Positions 35,365 through 46,330 of a stretch of 64,000 bases of DNA are shown in pieces. Source of the DNA: Streptomyces sp. AM 4-1-1. Lineage in GTDB: Bacteria > Actinomycetota > Actinomycetes > Streptomycetales > Streptomycetaceae. A program made the translations under genes and the position numbers. How positions within the stretch are numbered: the first letter of the stretch is position 1; the number at the start of each line of letters is the position of its first letter. The notes beneath the pieces were generated by a model, which ran no database searches, was not told the origin of the DNA, and saw only the letters and a list, made by a program, of their open reading frames with translations. The stretch covers positions 2,852,001 through 2,916,000 of the forward strand of contig NZ_CP119145.1 of NCBI RefSeq assembly GCF_029167625.1, given 5' to 3'.

Positions 35365-35740
35365 GCGAACCGCCGGGCCGATGACCACGCCCACCCCTCG
35401 CACCCGGCACCCTCACCCGCTCCTCCGCCTGCCGCGCTCCCCCGCCTCGCTCGCCTCGTACCCCGACCCGCTCCCCCGCCCTCGTTCGCCTCGTACCCCG
35501 CGCGTTCCGACCCGCTCCCTCACCCTCCCTCCCCTCGTACCCCGCGCACCCCGACCCGCTCCCCGCCCCGGCCCCGCCCCCGCCCGTCCGACGCGCCCCC
35601 TCCCGCTCCCCGGTACCTCGTGAAGCGACCCCACGGCCACCCATAGGACACATTCGGCCAACCAATGGCCAAATAATGATCTTCAGTTGAGATGCGGAAT
35701 ATCCGATGTAGGGGACATCACCACATGAAGGAGGCGTGCC
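35365..35740. other. Intergenic region with pyrimidine-rich repeats
   Basis: No gene is seen. About 35440-35600 contains three degenerate copies of a ~45-bp unit built on CTCGTACCCCG and CCGACCCGCTCCC. The last ~90 bp (35650-35740) is AT-richer (ggccaaataatgatcttcag) and is the probable promoter of the small membrane protein gene that follows. Confidence 0.5.
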
Positions 35741-36115
35741 GTGGGCGACACCCTGCCGGCCCTGTTCATCCCCCTGCTCGTCCTCGTCGGCGGCGTCCAC
35801 GCGGGCTGCTCGGCCTGGTGGCGCCGCCGGCATCCGGCCCCGCCGTCCCCGTACACCCACCAGGCCGTCCGCCTCGCGGAGCGCGCGGTGCTCATGGACG
35901 CCAAGGGCGTCATCGAGGACGCCCACTCCGTGCTCGGCGGGCTCTACGGCACCCCCGGCGAACGCATCCCGGACGGTCCGGCCGCCACCGATGCCACGAC
36001 CGGAGCGGCAGCGTCGGCAGGAGCGGCAAGGGCGACCGAAGGGACCGGGCCGGCGGGGGCGACGGACGGGCCGGGCCACGAGCAGTCGCGGTCGACGCCC
36101 ACCGGCCGACGGTAA
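35741..36115 (+). CDS. Small single-helix membrane protein
   Basis: A 124-residue protein with one N-terminal membrane helix (residues about 5-22), a basic patch (WWRRRH), and a Gly/Ala/Thr-rich tail. The GTG at 35741 has a strong GGAGG eight bases upstream, which sets the start. The middle part (TYHQAVRL-like, with EDAHSVLGGLYG) may be a short helix. No family is recognised and there is no operon link to the AraC gene downstream. Confidence 0.6.
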   Translation: MGDTLPALFIPLLVLVGGVHAGCSAWWRRRHPAPPSPYTHQAVRLAERAVLMDAKGVIEDAHSVLGGLYGTPGERIPDGPAATDATTGAAASAGAARATEGTGPAGATDGPGHEQSRSTPTGRR

Positions 36116-36185
36116 CGACCGTGGCCGGTGCCGCTCCCGCGCCACTCCCGGCACGAGGCACGGAAGCGGTCGTAGGATCGCCGAC

Positions 36186-37004
36186 ATGGCAGGACCCCGC
36201 CGCGACACCCGGGGCATCGTCGACGCCCCCGAACTGTTCACCCACGTCCGCTTCCGCCGCCGCGCCGCCGCCCCCGAACTACGGCCGTTCCTGGAGCACT
36301 ACTGGCTGATCGACTGGGACCTCCCACAGCCGTACGCCTCCCATCTGGTGCCGCACCCCTCGGTGAACCTCGTCTTCCAGCGGTACGAGGACGAGGGCCC
36401 CGACTCCGGCCACGCCGAGGTCTCCGGGATCGGGCTCGAACTCTTCGTCCAGGAGCTGTCCGGCCGGGGGCGGGTGTGCGGGGTGCAGTTCCGTCCCGGC
36501 GGCTTCCGGCCGTTCGCTCCGGGGCGCCCGGTGTCCGAGTGGACCGGACGGCGGGTACCGGCGGACCAGGTGTTCGAGACCCCGTCCCCACCACCCGGCC
36601 CGGCGTCGGTGCTGGACCCGGCCGACGAGGACGCGCGGGTCGCCGCCCTGGACGCGTACCTGCTGGCGCTGCGCCCCGGACCCGACCCCCAGGCCACGCA
36701 CGCGATGGCCGTGGTCGACCGGATACGCACGGACCGTACGATCCGACGGGTCGACGGGCTCGCCCGCGCCGAAGGGATCTCCGCGCGCTCGCTGCAACGC
36801 CTCTTCGCGGCGTACGTGGGCGTCGGACCCAAGTGGGTCATCCTCCGCTACCGCATCCACGAGGCGATGGAACGCGCCGAGTCCGACCCCCGGGTCGACT
36901 GGGCGTCGCTCGCCGCCGACCTCGGATACAGCGATCAGGCGCACCTGGTCAGGGACTTCACCGCGACGGTCGGCGTCCCGCCCACCATGCTCGCCGGCCG
37001 GTGA
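36186..37004 (+). CDS. AraC-family transcriptional regulator with DUF6597-like N-terminus
   Basis: A 272-residue regulator. The N-terminal domain (AAPELRPFLEHYWLIDWDLP, ASHLVPHPSVNLVFQ) matches the DUF6597 sensory domain. The C-terminal helix-turn-helix pair includes LARAEGISARSLQRLFAAYV and LAADLGYSDQAHLVRDFTAT. The ATG at 36186 starts MAGPRRDTRG. The target and ligand are unknown. It is followed by a GNAT gene in the same direction after 73 bp. Confidence 0.85.
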   Translation: MAGPRRDTRGIVDAPELFTHVRFRRRAAAPELRPFLEHYWLIDWDLPQPYASHLVPHPSVNLVFQRYEDEGPDSGHAEVSGIGLELFVQELSGRGRVCGVQFRPGGFRPFAPGRPVSEWTGRRVPADQVFETPSPPPGPASVLDPADEDARVAALDAYLLALRPGPDPQATHAMAVVDRIRTDRTIRRVDGLARAEGISARSLQRLFAAYVGVGPKWVILRYRIHEAMERAESDPRVDWASLAADLGYSDQAHLVRDFTATVGVPPTMLAGR

Positions 37005-37077
37005 CCACCCCGGGCCCCGGCTCCCGCCCCGCCCGCGGCCCGGCCGGACTGTCGGTACCGCGTCCTACAGTGCCGGT

Positions 37078-37632
37078 ATGGAACACATCGCGTCACCGGT
37101 ACGGATCGAGCCCTGGTCCGAAGGAGACCTGGACCTGCTGCGCCGCGCCAACGCACCGGAGCTGATGGACCACCTCGGCGGCCCCGAGACGGAGAAGCAG
37201 CTCGTCGCGCGCCACGACAGATACGTGGCGCTGAGCGGGGACCGGACGGGCAGGGGCAGGATGTACCGCATGGTCCTGGCCGGGGACGGGCGCGAGGCCG
37301 TCGGCACGGTCGGCTTCTGGGAGCGGACCTGGCAGGGCGGACTGGTGTACGAGACGGGCTGGGCCGTCCTCACCCCGTACCAACGGCGGGGCATCGCGGT
37401 CGCCGCGACCACCGCCGTCATCGAGGAGGCACGGGCCGAGAACAAGCACCGCCATCTGCACGCCTACCCGTCCGTGGCCAACGACGGTTCGAACGGCGTG
37501 TGCCGCAAGGCGGGCTTCACCCTGCTCGGCGAGTGCGACCTCGAATACCCGCCCGGGACCGTGCTCCGCACGAACAACTGGCGGCTGGACCTGCTGGGCG
37601 GGCCCGGCCCAGGGACCGCCGCCAGGCCGTAG
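37078..37632 (+). CDS. GNAT-family acetyltransferase
   Basis: A 184-residue GNAT protein. The acetyl-CoA motif region TPYQRRGIAVAATTAVIEEA and the C-terminal CRKAGFTLLGECDLEYPPG are typical. It is close to RimJ/RimL-type N-acetyltransferases. Substrate is not predictable. It may be co-transcribed with the AraC gene upstream. Confidence 0.85.
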   Translation: MEHIASPVRIEPWSEGDLDLLRRANAPELMDHLGGPETEKQLVARHDRYVALSGDRTGRGRMYRMVLAGDGREAVGTVGFWERTWQGGLVYETGWAVLTPYQRRGIAVAATTAVIEEARAENKHRHLHAYPSVANDGSNGVCRKAGFTLLGECDLEYPPGTVLRTNNWRLDLLGGPGPGTAARP

Positions 37633-37670
37633 CACGGAACGCGTGCCGTGGGCAGTGGCATCCTGACCGC

Positions 37671-38405
37671 GTGAACGGACCCGAGATCCACCTCGAAGTG
37701 GCCCCCGAACTGCGCCTCTTCGTCCCCCACGACCGCCGACCGGGCCGCACCACCGTGATCACCGACGGGGTGTCGACGCTCGGCCACGTCGTGGAATCGC
37801 TCGGCATCCCCCTCACCGAGGTCGGCCGGCTCCTCGTCGACGGGGACCCGGTGCCCGTCTCGCACATCCCGCACGCCGGGGAACTGGTACGGGTACGGCC
37901 CGTCGAGCGCCCCCAACTCGTCCCCGGCGCACCCCTGCGCTTCCTGCTCGACGTCCACCTCGGCACACTCGCCCGACGGTTGCGACTGCTGGGCGTGGAC
38001 GCCGCCTACGAGAGCGAGGACATCGGGGACCCGGCACTGGCCACGCTCTCGGCGAGGGAACAGCGCGTGCTCCTCTCCCGGGACCGCGGCCTGCTGCGGC
38101 GGCGGGAGATCTGGGCGGGGGCGTACATCTACAGCGACCGGCCGGACGCCCAGCTCCGGGACGTACTGGAAAGGTTCGCGCCGCCGCTCTCACCGTGGAC
38201 CCGGTGCACCGCGTGCAACGGGCCGCTGGCCGAGGCCGACAAGGACTCCGTGAGCGCCCGCCTCGAACACGGCACGCAGCGCTCGTACGACGTGTTCGCA
38301 CAGTGCGCCGACTGCGGACGCGTCTACTGGCGAGGGGCCCACCACGCGCGCCTGGAGGCGATCGTCGACGCGGCGGTACGCGAGTTCGGCGCCGCGCCGG
38401 CCTGA
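37671..38405 (+). CDS. Mut7-C RNase domain protein with ubiquitin-like N-terminus
   Basis: A 244-residue protein. Residues ~1-85 form the Mut7-C ubiquitin-like domain and the rest the Mut7-C PIN-like RNase domain (LRFLLDVHLGTLARRLRLLG with the acidic DVHLG, and VLLSRDRGLLRR). It ends with a zinc-binding pair, CTACNGPL and CADCGRVYW. Bacterial members are presumed nucleases of unknown target. The GTG at 37671 is the only sensible start for the ubiquitin-like domain. Confidence 0.85.
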   Translation: MNGPEIHLEVAPELRLFVPHDRRPGRTTVITDGVSTLGHVVESLGIPLTEVGRLLVDGDPVPVSHIPHAGELVRVRPVERPQLVPGAPLRFLLDVHLGTLARRLRLLGVDAAYESEDIGDPALATLSAREQRVLLSRDRGLLRRREIWAGAYIYSDRPDAQLRDVLERFAPPLSPWTRCTACNGPLAEADKDSVSARLEHGTQRSYDVFAQCADCGRVYWRGAHHARLEAIVDAAVREFGAAPA

Positions 38406-38614
38406 CTCCCGGGCGCCACGCACACCCGGACCGCCACACGCGCCCGCACCTCCGCACCTCCGGAAACGAACCGACCGCGCCGCACCGGCACGGACAACCG
38501 TCCCGTCGCCGACCCGGTCCGATCCCGCGCACCTCCATGAAGTCCCCGGTCCCCGCCGGGCCGGGCCCACCTATCCTGGGGCACGTATCGATCAGCTGCC
38601 CGAGGAGTCCCGTC

Positions 38615-39373
38615 ATGGCCGCCACCCCCATCGCCGTCATCACCGGCGCGAGCAGCGGCATCGGTGCCGCGACCGCCCGGCAGCTGGCCGCCGCCGGTCA
38701 CCGCGTCGTCCTGACCGCCCGCCGCAAGGACCGGATCGAGGCACTGGCCGCGGAGATCAACGCGGCGGGTCACGAGGCGACGGCGTACGCCCTGGACGTC
38801 ACGGACCGGGCGGCGGTCGACGAGTTCGCCACCGCGTTCCGTACCCTCGCGGTCCTCGTCAACAACGCGGGCGGCGCCCTCGGCGCCGACCCCGTGGCGA
38901 CCGGCGACCCCGCCGACTGGCGCCAGATGTACGAGACGAACGTGCTCGGCACCCTCAACGTCACCCAGGCCCTGCTCCCCGCGCTCACGGCGAGCGGCGA
39001 CGGCACGGTCGTCGTCCTCTCCTCGACGGCGGGCCACGGGACGTACGAGGGCGGCGCGGGTTACGTCGCCGCCAAGCACGGCGCGCACGTCCTGGCGGAG
39101 ACCTTGCGCCTGGAGATCGTCGGCACCCCGGTCCGCGTCATCGAGGTGGCCCCCGGGATGGTCAGGACCGAGGAGTTCGCCACCACCCGCTTCCGCGGCG
39201 ACGAGAAGAGGGCGGCCGACGTCTACGCGGGCGTCGCGGCCCCGCTCACCGCCGACGACGTGGCCGACACGATCACCTGGGCGGTCACCCGCCCCAGCCA
39301 CGTCAACATCGACCTCCTGGTGGTCCGCCCCCGCGCCCAGGCGTCCAACACCAAGATCCACCGCGAGCTCTGA
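38615..39373 (+). CDS. Short-chain dehydrogenase/reductase
   Basis: A 252-residue classical SDR with NADP-binding TGASSGIGAATA, NNAGGALG, catalytic Ser in VVLSSTAGHG, and YVAAK Tyr/Lys. The DRIEALAAEINAAG basic residue suggests NADP preference. It is close to the YdfG/serine 3-dehydrogenase group, which reduces 3-hydroxy acids. It is convergent with rtcB. Confidence 0.92.
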   Translation: MAATPIAVITGASSGIGAATARQLAAAGHRVVLTARRKDRIEALAAEINAAGHEATAYALDVTDRAAVDEFATAFRTLAVLVNNAGGALGADPVATGDPADWRQMYETNVLGTLNVTQALLPALTASGDGTVVVLSSTAGHGTYEGGAGYVAAKHGAHVLAETLRLEIVGTPVRVIEVAPGMVRTEEFATTRFRGDEKRAADVYAGVAAPLTADDVADTITWAVTRPSHVNIDLLVVRPRAQASNTKIHREL

Positions 39374-39383
39374 GAGCGGCACC

Positions 39384-39453
39384 GGCGGCGGCCTCGGAAA
39401 CCGCGTCCGCGGAAACCACCGTTTCCCAGCCGCGAATCCCTGAGGCCGCCGCC
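39384..39453. terminator. Nested inverted repeat between convergent genes
   Basis: A 12-bp perfect outer stem (GGCGGCGGCCTC at 39384-39395, partner at 39442-39453) encloses a smaller GGAAAC-CACC-GTTTCC hairpin (39411-39426). It lies between the convergent SDR and rtcB genes and probably works in both directions. Confidence 0.65.
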
Positions 39454-39492
39454 CCGGCGCCCGTCGTTCGGCGCGGAACGCGTCGACGGAGG

Positions 39493-40686
39493 TCACCCCT
39501 TCACGCACACCACCTGCTTCAGCTTGGCCACGACCGCCACGAGGTCCCGCTGCTGGTCGATGACCTGCTCGATCGGCTTGTACGCGGCCGGGATCTCGTC
39601 CACCACCCCGGAGTCCTTGCGGCACTCCACACCCCGCGTCTGGTCCTCCAGGTCCTGCGTGGTGTAACGCCGCTTCGCCGCGTTACGGCTCATGCGCCGG
39701 CCGGCGCCGTGCGAGGCGGAGTTGAAGGCCGCTTCGTTGCCGAGGCCCTTCACGATGTACGAACCGGTGCCCATCGACCCGGGGATGATCCCGTACTCAC
39801 CGGAACCGGCCCGGATGGCTCCCTTCCGGGTCACGAGCAGGTCCATCCCCTCGTACCGCTCCTCACTGACGTAGTTGTGATGGCAGCTGATCTCGGGATC
39901 GAATGCCACCTTGGCCTTCTTGAACTCCTTGCGGACCACGTCCTTGAGCAGGCCCATCATGATCGCGCGGTTGTGCTTCGCGTACTCCTGCGCCCAGAAG
40001 AGGTCGTTCCGGTAGGCCCCCATCTGTGGGGTTTCGGCGATGAAGACCGCCAGGTCCCGGTCGACCAGGCCCTGGTTGTGCGGCAGCTTCTGTGCGACAC
40101 CGATGTGGTGGTCGGCGAGTTCCTTGCCGATGTTGCGGGACCCCGAGTGCAACATGAGCCACACCGAACCGGAAGTATCTATACATACTTCACAAAAATG
40201 ATTTCCCGATCCAAGTGTCCCCATCTGCCGGACCGCCCGCTGCTGCCGGAACTTGACCGCGTCCGCGACCCCGTCGAACCGCCCCCAGAAGCCGTCCCAT
40301 CCCGCGGTCGGGAAACCGTGCAGGCGGCCCGGGTCCACCGGGTCGTCGTGCATGGCGCGGCCGACCGGGATGGCCTCCTCGATCTTCGAGCGGAGACCCG
40401 ACAGGTCGCCCGGCAGATCGTTGGCCGTGAGCGATGTCCGTACCGCCGACATTCCGCAGCCGATGTCCACGCCCACCGCCGCCGGGCAGACCGCGCCGTG
40501 CATCGCGATCACCGAGCCGACCGTCGCGCCCTTGCCGTAGTGGACGTCCGGCATGACCGCGAGGCCCTTGATCCACGGCAGCGTCGCGACGTTCCGCAAC
40601 TGCTGCATCGCGCCGTCCTCGACGGAAGCCGGATCGGCCCACATGCGTATGGGCACCTTCGCGCCCGGCACCTCGACGTACGACAT
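39493..40686 (-). CDS. rtcB: RNA-splicing ligase RtcB
   Basis: A 397-residue RtcB. It joins RNA ends bearing 2',3'-cyclic phosphate or 3'-phosphate with 5'-OH ends, using GTP and Mn2+. Conserved parts are VMPDVHYGKGATVG, VGVDIGCGM (metal Cys), GNHF, HSGSRNIGKE, and the GTP-site tail with SHGAGRRMSR. The last of these carries the histidine that is guanylylated in the family. The start is ATG 40684-40686 rather than the in-frame codon far upstream. About 17 codons around the GNHF motif are unusually AT-rich (40170-40222). Confidence 0.93.
   Translation of the reverse strand: MSYVEVPGAKVPIRMWADPASVEDGAMQQLRNVATLPWIKGLAVMPDVHYGKGATVGSVIAMHGAVCPAAVGVDIGCGMSAVRTSLTANDLPGDLSGLRSKIEEAIPVGRAMHDDPVDPGRLHGFPTAGWDGFWGRFDGVADAVKFRQQRAVRQMGTLGSGNHFCEVCIDTSGSVWLMLHSGSRNIGKELADHHIGVAQKLPHNQGLVDRDLAVFIAETPQMGAYRNDLFWAQEYAKHNRAIMMGLLKDVVRKEFKKAKVAFDPEISCHHNYVSEERYEGMDLLVTRKGAIRAGSGEYGIIPGSMGTGSYIVKGLGNEAAFNSASHGAGRRMSRNAAKRRYTTQDLEDQTRGVECRKDSGVVDEIPAAYKPIEQVIDQQRDLVAVVAKLKQVVCVKG
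40170..40222. other. AT-rich codon patch inside rtcB
   Basis: About 53 bases of otherwise GC-rich rtcB use codons such as AAT, CAT, TTT, TGT, GAA, GTA and ATA around the metal-binding GNHF motif. The surrounding codons are typical G/C-ending Streptomyces ones. The protein sequence itself looks normal. Confidence 0.7.
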
Positions 40687-40905
40687 AACCCCTCGATCCC
40701 CCTGAAAACACCGGCTCAGCGAAAGCGGATGAAAACGTACCGAAATCACTGAAACCACTGAAAAGTACGAAAGCGCAAAATCCGGCGCCAAGATCGACAA
40801 ACAAGTCAGCCGACCGGCATTCACAGCAGCGCGTGCGATACACATTGTGTCCACCGGCCGCCATCGAGCGGCAACCCGTTTTCACACCGAAGGGGGCCTC
40901 GGACC

Positions 40906-41688
40906 GTGCGACCCATGGCGTACGTACCCGGCGTCGCGCTCGTCGCAGCGCTCGTCGTCGGCTGTACCGCCGGCTCCGGGACCGACGGCTCCGCCGCCGA
41001 CAGCAAGCCCGGCAGCCCGACGGTTTCCGCCGCACCTCCCGGCAAGTACCGGACGCTTCCCAGCGCCTGCCGTTCCGTCGCCCGCGACACCCTGCGGGAC
41101 CTCCTGCCGGGCATCGCCCAGCTGCCCGAACAGCAGCAGGAGCAGGCGTACGGCGGCACTCCGGCCGTCACCTACGACACCGACCGGCGCGTCGGCTGCC
41201 GCTGGAGCTCGGAGGCCACGGACGCGTCCCACAAGCTCGTCCTCGACTACGAGCGCGTCGTCTCGTACGACCCCGCCGTCAGCGACGACGACCGGGCGGA
41301 CGCGGTGTACGAGCAGAAGAAGGCCGCCGCCCGGCTGCCCGCCGCCACCTCGACGGGAGCTTCGACCGGGGCCACCACGGGCACCCGGAGCAGCCCTCCG
41401 GTCTCCTCCACCAGCCCTGGCAGCGGCGGTACGGACGGCGGTACGGATCTGCGGCCCCGCGTCCTCGACGAGCTCGGAGATGCCGCGTTCCTGGACGATC
41501 TGCTCACCCCGGCAGGTTCCACCGCACAGCACCGCACGGTCAGCGTGGTGTTCCGCACATCGAACGTCGTGGTGACCGTCCAGTACACCGAGCAGCCCGC
41601 CTTCACCAGCGTGGTGCCCGACAGTGCGGAACTCCAGGAGAAGACCCAGGCACTGGCCCGGAAGCTGGCCCAGAGGATCAGCGAGTGA
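40906..41688 (+). CDS. DUF3558-type lipoprotein
   Basis: A 260-residue exported lipoprotein. The lipobox ends at Cys20 (LVVGC). A short Ser/Asp-rich linker leads to the DUF3558-like domain with PSACRSVARDTLRDLLPG and VGCRWSS, followed by a Thr/Ser/Gly-rich insert (about residues 145-185). The GTG at 40906 gives the full signal peptide. It faces away from rtcB across a 219-bp AT-richer region. A second lipoprotein of the same type follows, so the two probably act together at the cell surface. Confidence 0.78.
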   Translation: MRPMAYVPGVALVAALVVGCTAGSGTDGSAADSKPGSPTVSAAPPGKYRTLPSACRSVARDTLRDLLPGIAQLPEQQQEQAYGGTPAVTYDTDRRVGCRWSSEATDASHKLVLDYERVVSYDPAVSDDDRADAVYEQKKAAARLPAATSTGASTGATTGTRSSPPVSSTSPGSGGTDGGTDLRPRVLDELGDAAFLDDLLTPAGSTAQHRTVSVVFRTSNVVVTVQYTEQPAFTSVVPDSAELQEKTQALARKLAQRISE

Positions 41689-41846
41689 CACCCGCCCACA
41701 GCCCCTCGCCGGGAGCACGGGACCGGCGTCCGGCGCCCGTGGGTGGGGCGGCGTCCCGCCGCCGTCCGTCGTACCGTGACCCTTCGACCCCTACAGTCGA
41801 CCGAACACCTGTACGAGCACCCTCGTGCCACCCGAGTGAAGGAACC

Positions 41847-42713
41847 ATGCACCGATCAGCTCCGCGACTCACCCGTCTGCTCGCCTGCGCCGCCATCCCG
41901 GTGATGCTCGTCGTCGCCGGCTGCTCGTCGGACTCCGACGGCAAGAAGGACAAGGAGTCGTCCTCCGCGTCCTCTTCCTCCTCGGGCTCGGCCTCGGCGG
42001 ACGGGAAGTCGTCGGAACCCACCGTCGAAGCGGCGAAGTTCGCCACGCTGCCCGACCCGTGCAAGACGGTCACCCCGAAGACGATCGCCACCCTGGTCCC
42101 CAAGACCAAGAACAAGGCGGGCACGGCGGGCCGGTCCAGTGACGTCGCCATGCGTGGCAGCTGCTCCTGGAACGGCCTGGACGACCAGGGCGTCAAGGGC
42201 TCCCAGTACCGCTGGCTCGACGTCTCCCTCACCCGCTTCGAGTCCGATCAGACGCGGGGCAGCGGGGCCGAGCGCGCCCAGGAGGAGTTCGCGAAACAGG
42301 TCACCAAGGTGAAGTCGACGGACGGCGCCCTGAAGGTCGCGGAGGTCCCGGTGACCGGGGTCGGCGAGCAGGCCACCGCCGTCACGTACGAACTGACCAA
42401 GACCGACGAGGACTTCAAGTACGCCACGGTCGTGACCCGTACGGGGAACGTCGTCATCACCCTCACCTACAACGGCACGGGTTACGCGGGCGCGAAGCCG
42501 CCCGCCCCCGCCGACGTGCTCAAGGGCGCCCGGACCGCCGCCACGGAGGCGGTCGCCTCGATCGCGACCGCCAACAGCGCTTCGACGCCCACCGGTTCGC
42601 CGAGCGGATCACCCACCGGCGCACCGAGCGCTTCGCCGAGCGGATCGCCGAGCGATTCGGCCGCCCTCAAGAGCCCTGCGAGCCCCGGGACTTCGGCGAG
42701 CGCCAAGGCTTAG
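41847..42713 (+). CDS. DUF3558-type lipoprotein
   Basis: A 288-residue exported lipoprotein. The lipobox ends at Cys26 (LVVAGC) followed by a charged Lys/Ser linker. The DUF3558-like core has LPDPCKTVTPKTIATLVP and the paired SCSWNG. The C-terminal ~50 residues are a Ser/Pro/Gly/Thr low-complexity tail with repeated GSPSG units. It lies 158 bp after the first lipoprotein gene. Confidence 0.78.
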   Translation: MHRSAPRLTRLLACAAIPVMLVVAGCSSDSDGKKDKESSSASSSSSGSASADGKSSEPTVEAAKFATLPDPCKTVTPKTIATLVPKTKNKAGTAGRSSDVAMRGSCSWNGLDDQGVKGSQYRWLDVSLTRFESDQTRGSGAERAQEEFAKQVTKVKSTDGALKVAEVPVTGVGEQATAVTYELTKTDEDFKYATVVTRTGNVVITLTYNGTGYAGAKPPAPADVLKGARTAATEAVASIATANSASTPTGSPSGSPTGAPSASPSGSPSDSAALKSPASPGTSASAKA

Positions 42714-42928
42714 GACCTTTCGTTCGGATCACGCCGGGACCGTGCCGGGGAACCGACGGAGACCGGAACCGCCCGTTCCTCACCACGACCTCCCCGACGA
42801 GGTTTTCCGAAGCCCGGCCCTCCCCGAGGACCGGGCTTCGCCCCTCCCCGCGCATCATCTTCCGAACGCATGTGCCAGGCTGTGCCCCGCCGGAGTCGAA
42901 GTCGGAGAAGTCGGGAAGGGAGCCGCGG

Positions 42929-44527
<1,599 letters not shown>

Positions 44528-44588
44528 GCGTCGCTCCGGACCGTCCGTCCCCTCTCCACGCCGAGCCCAGGATTGACGCCGAGCCCGG

Positions 44589-44645
44589 GGTCGGGGTCGG
44601 GGACGGGGTCGGGGTCGAAGTCGGGGTCGGGGTCGAGGTCGGGGT
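44589..44645. repeat. GTCGGG microsatellite in the sortase tail
   Basis: About nine degenerate GTCGGG-type hexamers encode the TPTSTPTP tail of the sortase on the minus strand. Confidence 0.75.
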
Positions 44646-45275
44646 GGCGTAGATGACCACGTTGTCCCGGTACTCGTGGGCGTTCGCGTCCCAGCCCGTG
44701 CAGGTGAGCAACCGCAGGCTGGGTCCGGGGGTGGGACCGTAGACCGTCGCGTCGGGGAAGTCGTCCTGTGGGTAGACGGCGACGGCGTCGACGGTGAACC
44801 GGGCCGTGGTCCCGTCGGTGCGGCGGACCTCGATACGCATACCCGGCTTGACCGCGCTGAGCTGGTAGAAGGCAGCGGGGCCCTCGCGGGCATCGACGTG
44901 TCCGGCGATGACGGAGGTGCCGCGTTCGCCGGGCGTGACCGAGGAGGCCAGCCAGCTCGCGCGGGTGCGGTCCTCGGGCAGGGGCAGTTTCCCGTCGCCG
45001 GAGAGCTGGACCGGCACCAGAGGGACACTCATGCCGACGTCGGGGATGCGGACCACGGTCGGTACGGACCGGCTCATACCGTCGACCGGCCGGGCCGTAC
45101 GCACCGAGGGCGCCCGGTCGGTCGGGACCGTACCGGCGGCAACGGGGCGGGGCGGCGGGCCGCTCCGGTCCACCACCGCCACACCCATCGCCACGGCGCC
45201 CGCGAGGATCGACAGGACGGCCGCCGCGGTGCACGCACCGCGGCGGCCCTTCCCGTGCGTGGAACGGGACTTCAT

Positions 45276-45420
45276 CACCGGCACCCGACCGGGGAGCCGG
45301 TCACGCCCGCTCGACAGCTCGGGGAGCCGGTCACGCCCGCTCGTCGGCCCGGGGAGCCGGTCATTCCTGGCCGGCGCCCTGGCGAGGCGCTCATGCCCGC
45401 CCGACGGCCCAGGGAGGCAG
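45276..45420. repeat. 30-bp tandem repeat upstream of the sortase start
   Basis: Units starting ggggagccgg recur at 45291, 45321 and 45351, with degenerate copies at 45381 and 45411: an exact 30-bp period. The array fills the gap between the CHRD stop and the sortase start. It is open in the sortase frame, where it would encode GRDRLP-type decapeptides. Confidence 0.8.
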
Positions 45421-46197
45421 TCATGCCTGACCGTTGGCCTTACGGCGTCGGATGGCCAGGAACCCGGCCCCACCCACGGCGAGCGCGCCGCCGGCCGCCA
45501 TCAGCCCGGTGTGCTGCATGCCCTGCGTACCGCCCTCACCGGCCGCGACACCACCGGACATCTGCGCCCGCAGCACGCCGCACAGAGCGGGTGCGGTGGC
45601 GACCTGCGGGAGTTTGGGGTCGAGTTCACTGGCGCCCAGGACGTTGGTGAACTTGCCGCTGCCGTCGTAGTCGATGCCGTGCACGACGATGACCGCGTTG
45701 TGCTTGCGGATGCTGTCGGCGACCTTGTCGGTGACCATCTGGGTGCGCTCGTAGTGGAACGAGGAGCCCATCGGGAACCGCGTGACCGCCAGTGCGCTGG
45801 TCGGCGAGTTGTCCCCGTTGGTCGTCAGCGACGTACCGATCATCCCGTACGCCTTCATGCCGTCGCTGGTGCTCATCGACCTGTGCCCGTTGTGCGTGCC
45901 GGCGTCGGCGGGGGTGGGACAGCGTCCCTGGCCGTCGATGTGGATGTGCTGCGCGTGCGGCACCCCGCCGAGCAGACCCTTGGCGTCCACCGTCACGGTG
46001 GCCTCGTTGCCCTTGAGGTGGATACGGGCGGTGCCGGAACCGGTCACGTGGTTGGTCGGCACCGGGTTCAGCGTCGTCGTGAACACGCCGTTCCCGCTGT
46101 CCGTACCCGTGCCGCCGGCCGATGCCATCGGGGCCAGTGCCAGGGTGGTACCGGCCACGGTCAGGGCTGCGAGTGCCGTCGCGGCTATCTTGTTCAA
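45421..46197 (-). CDS. CHRD-domain surface protein with C-terminal anchor signal
   Basis: A 258-residue exported protein. A signal peptide ends near PMASA; the mature part is a CHRD-like domain (HVTGSGTARIHLKGNEATVT, PHAQHIHIDGQG) and a C-terminal MQHTG, hydrophobic helix (GGALAVGGAGFLAI) and RRRK tail. The last resembles a sortase sorting signal with MQHTG in place of LPXTG. TTG at 46195-46197 has an AAGGAG site and gives the short, typical signal peptide. The sortase gene is directly downstream in the same direction, so the two probably work as a pair. Confidence 0.82.
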   Translation of the reverse strand: MNKIAATALAALTVAGTTLALAPMASAGGTGTDSGNGVFTTTLNPVPTNHVTGSGTARIHLKGNEATVTVDAKGLLGGVPHAQHIHIDGQGRCPTPADAGTHNGHRSMSTSDGMKAYGMIGTSLTTNGDNSPTSALAVTRFPMGSSFHYERTQMVTDKVADSIRKHNAVIVVHGIDYDGSGKFTNVLGASELDPKLPQVATAPALCGVLRAQMSGGVAAGEGGTQGMQHTGLMAAGGALAVGGAGFLAIRRRKANGQA

Positions 46198-46292
46198 TGT
46201 CTGCTCCTTCGCTCCCGTCGGCATGACACACACCGACGGCCGCAGCCCTCAGGAGAGATCCGGGAGCCGCGTCATGAGACGCCCGCACGACT

Positions 46293-46330
46293 GTGCGCGC
46301 AGAGTCACCGTACGAAGACTCCGCGCGCAC
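46293..46330. terminator. Inverted repeat downstream of lysS
   Basis: Arms GTGCGCGCAGAGTC (46293-46306) and its complement (46317-46330) match at 13 of 14 positions around a 10-base loop. It is about 200 bp past the lysS stop. Nothing else is seen in 46198-46526 apart from short GACAGC-type repeats near 46450-46490. Confidence 0.5.

Noticed and set aside
45276..45473. Upstream extension of the sortase gene
   Set aside because: The extension is made only of 30-bp repeats and overlaps the end of the CHRD gene. The ATG at 45275 gives a normal sortase start.
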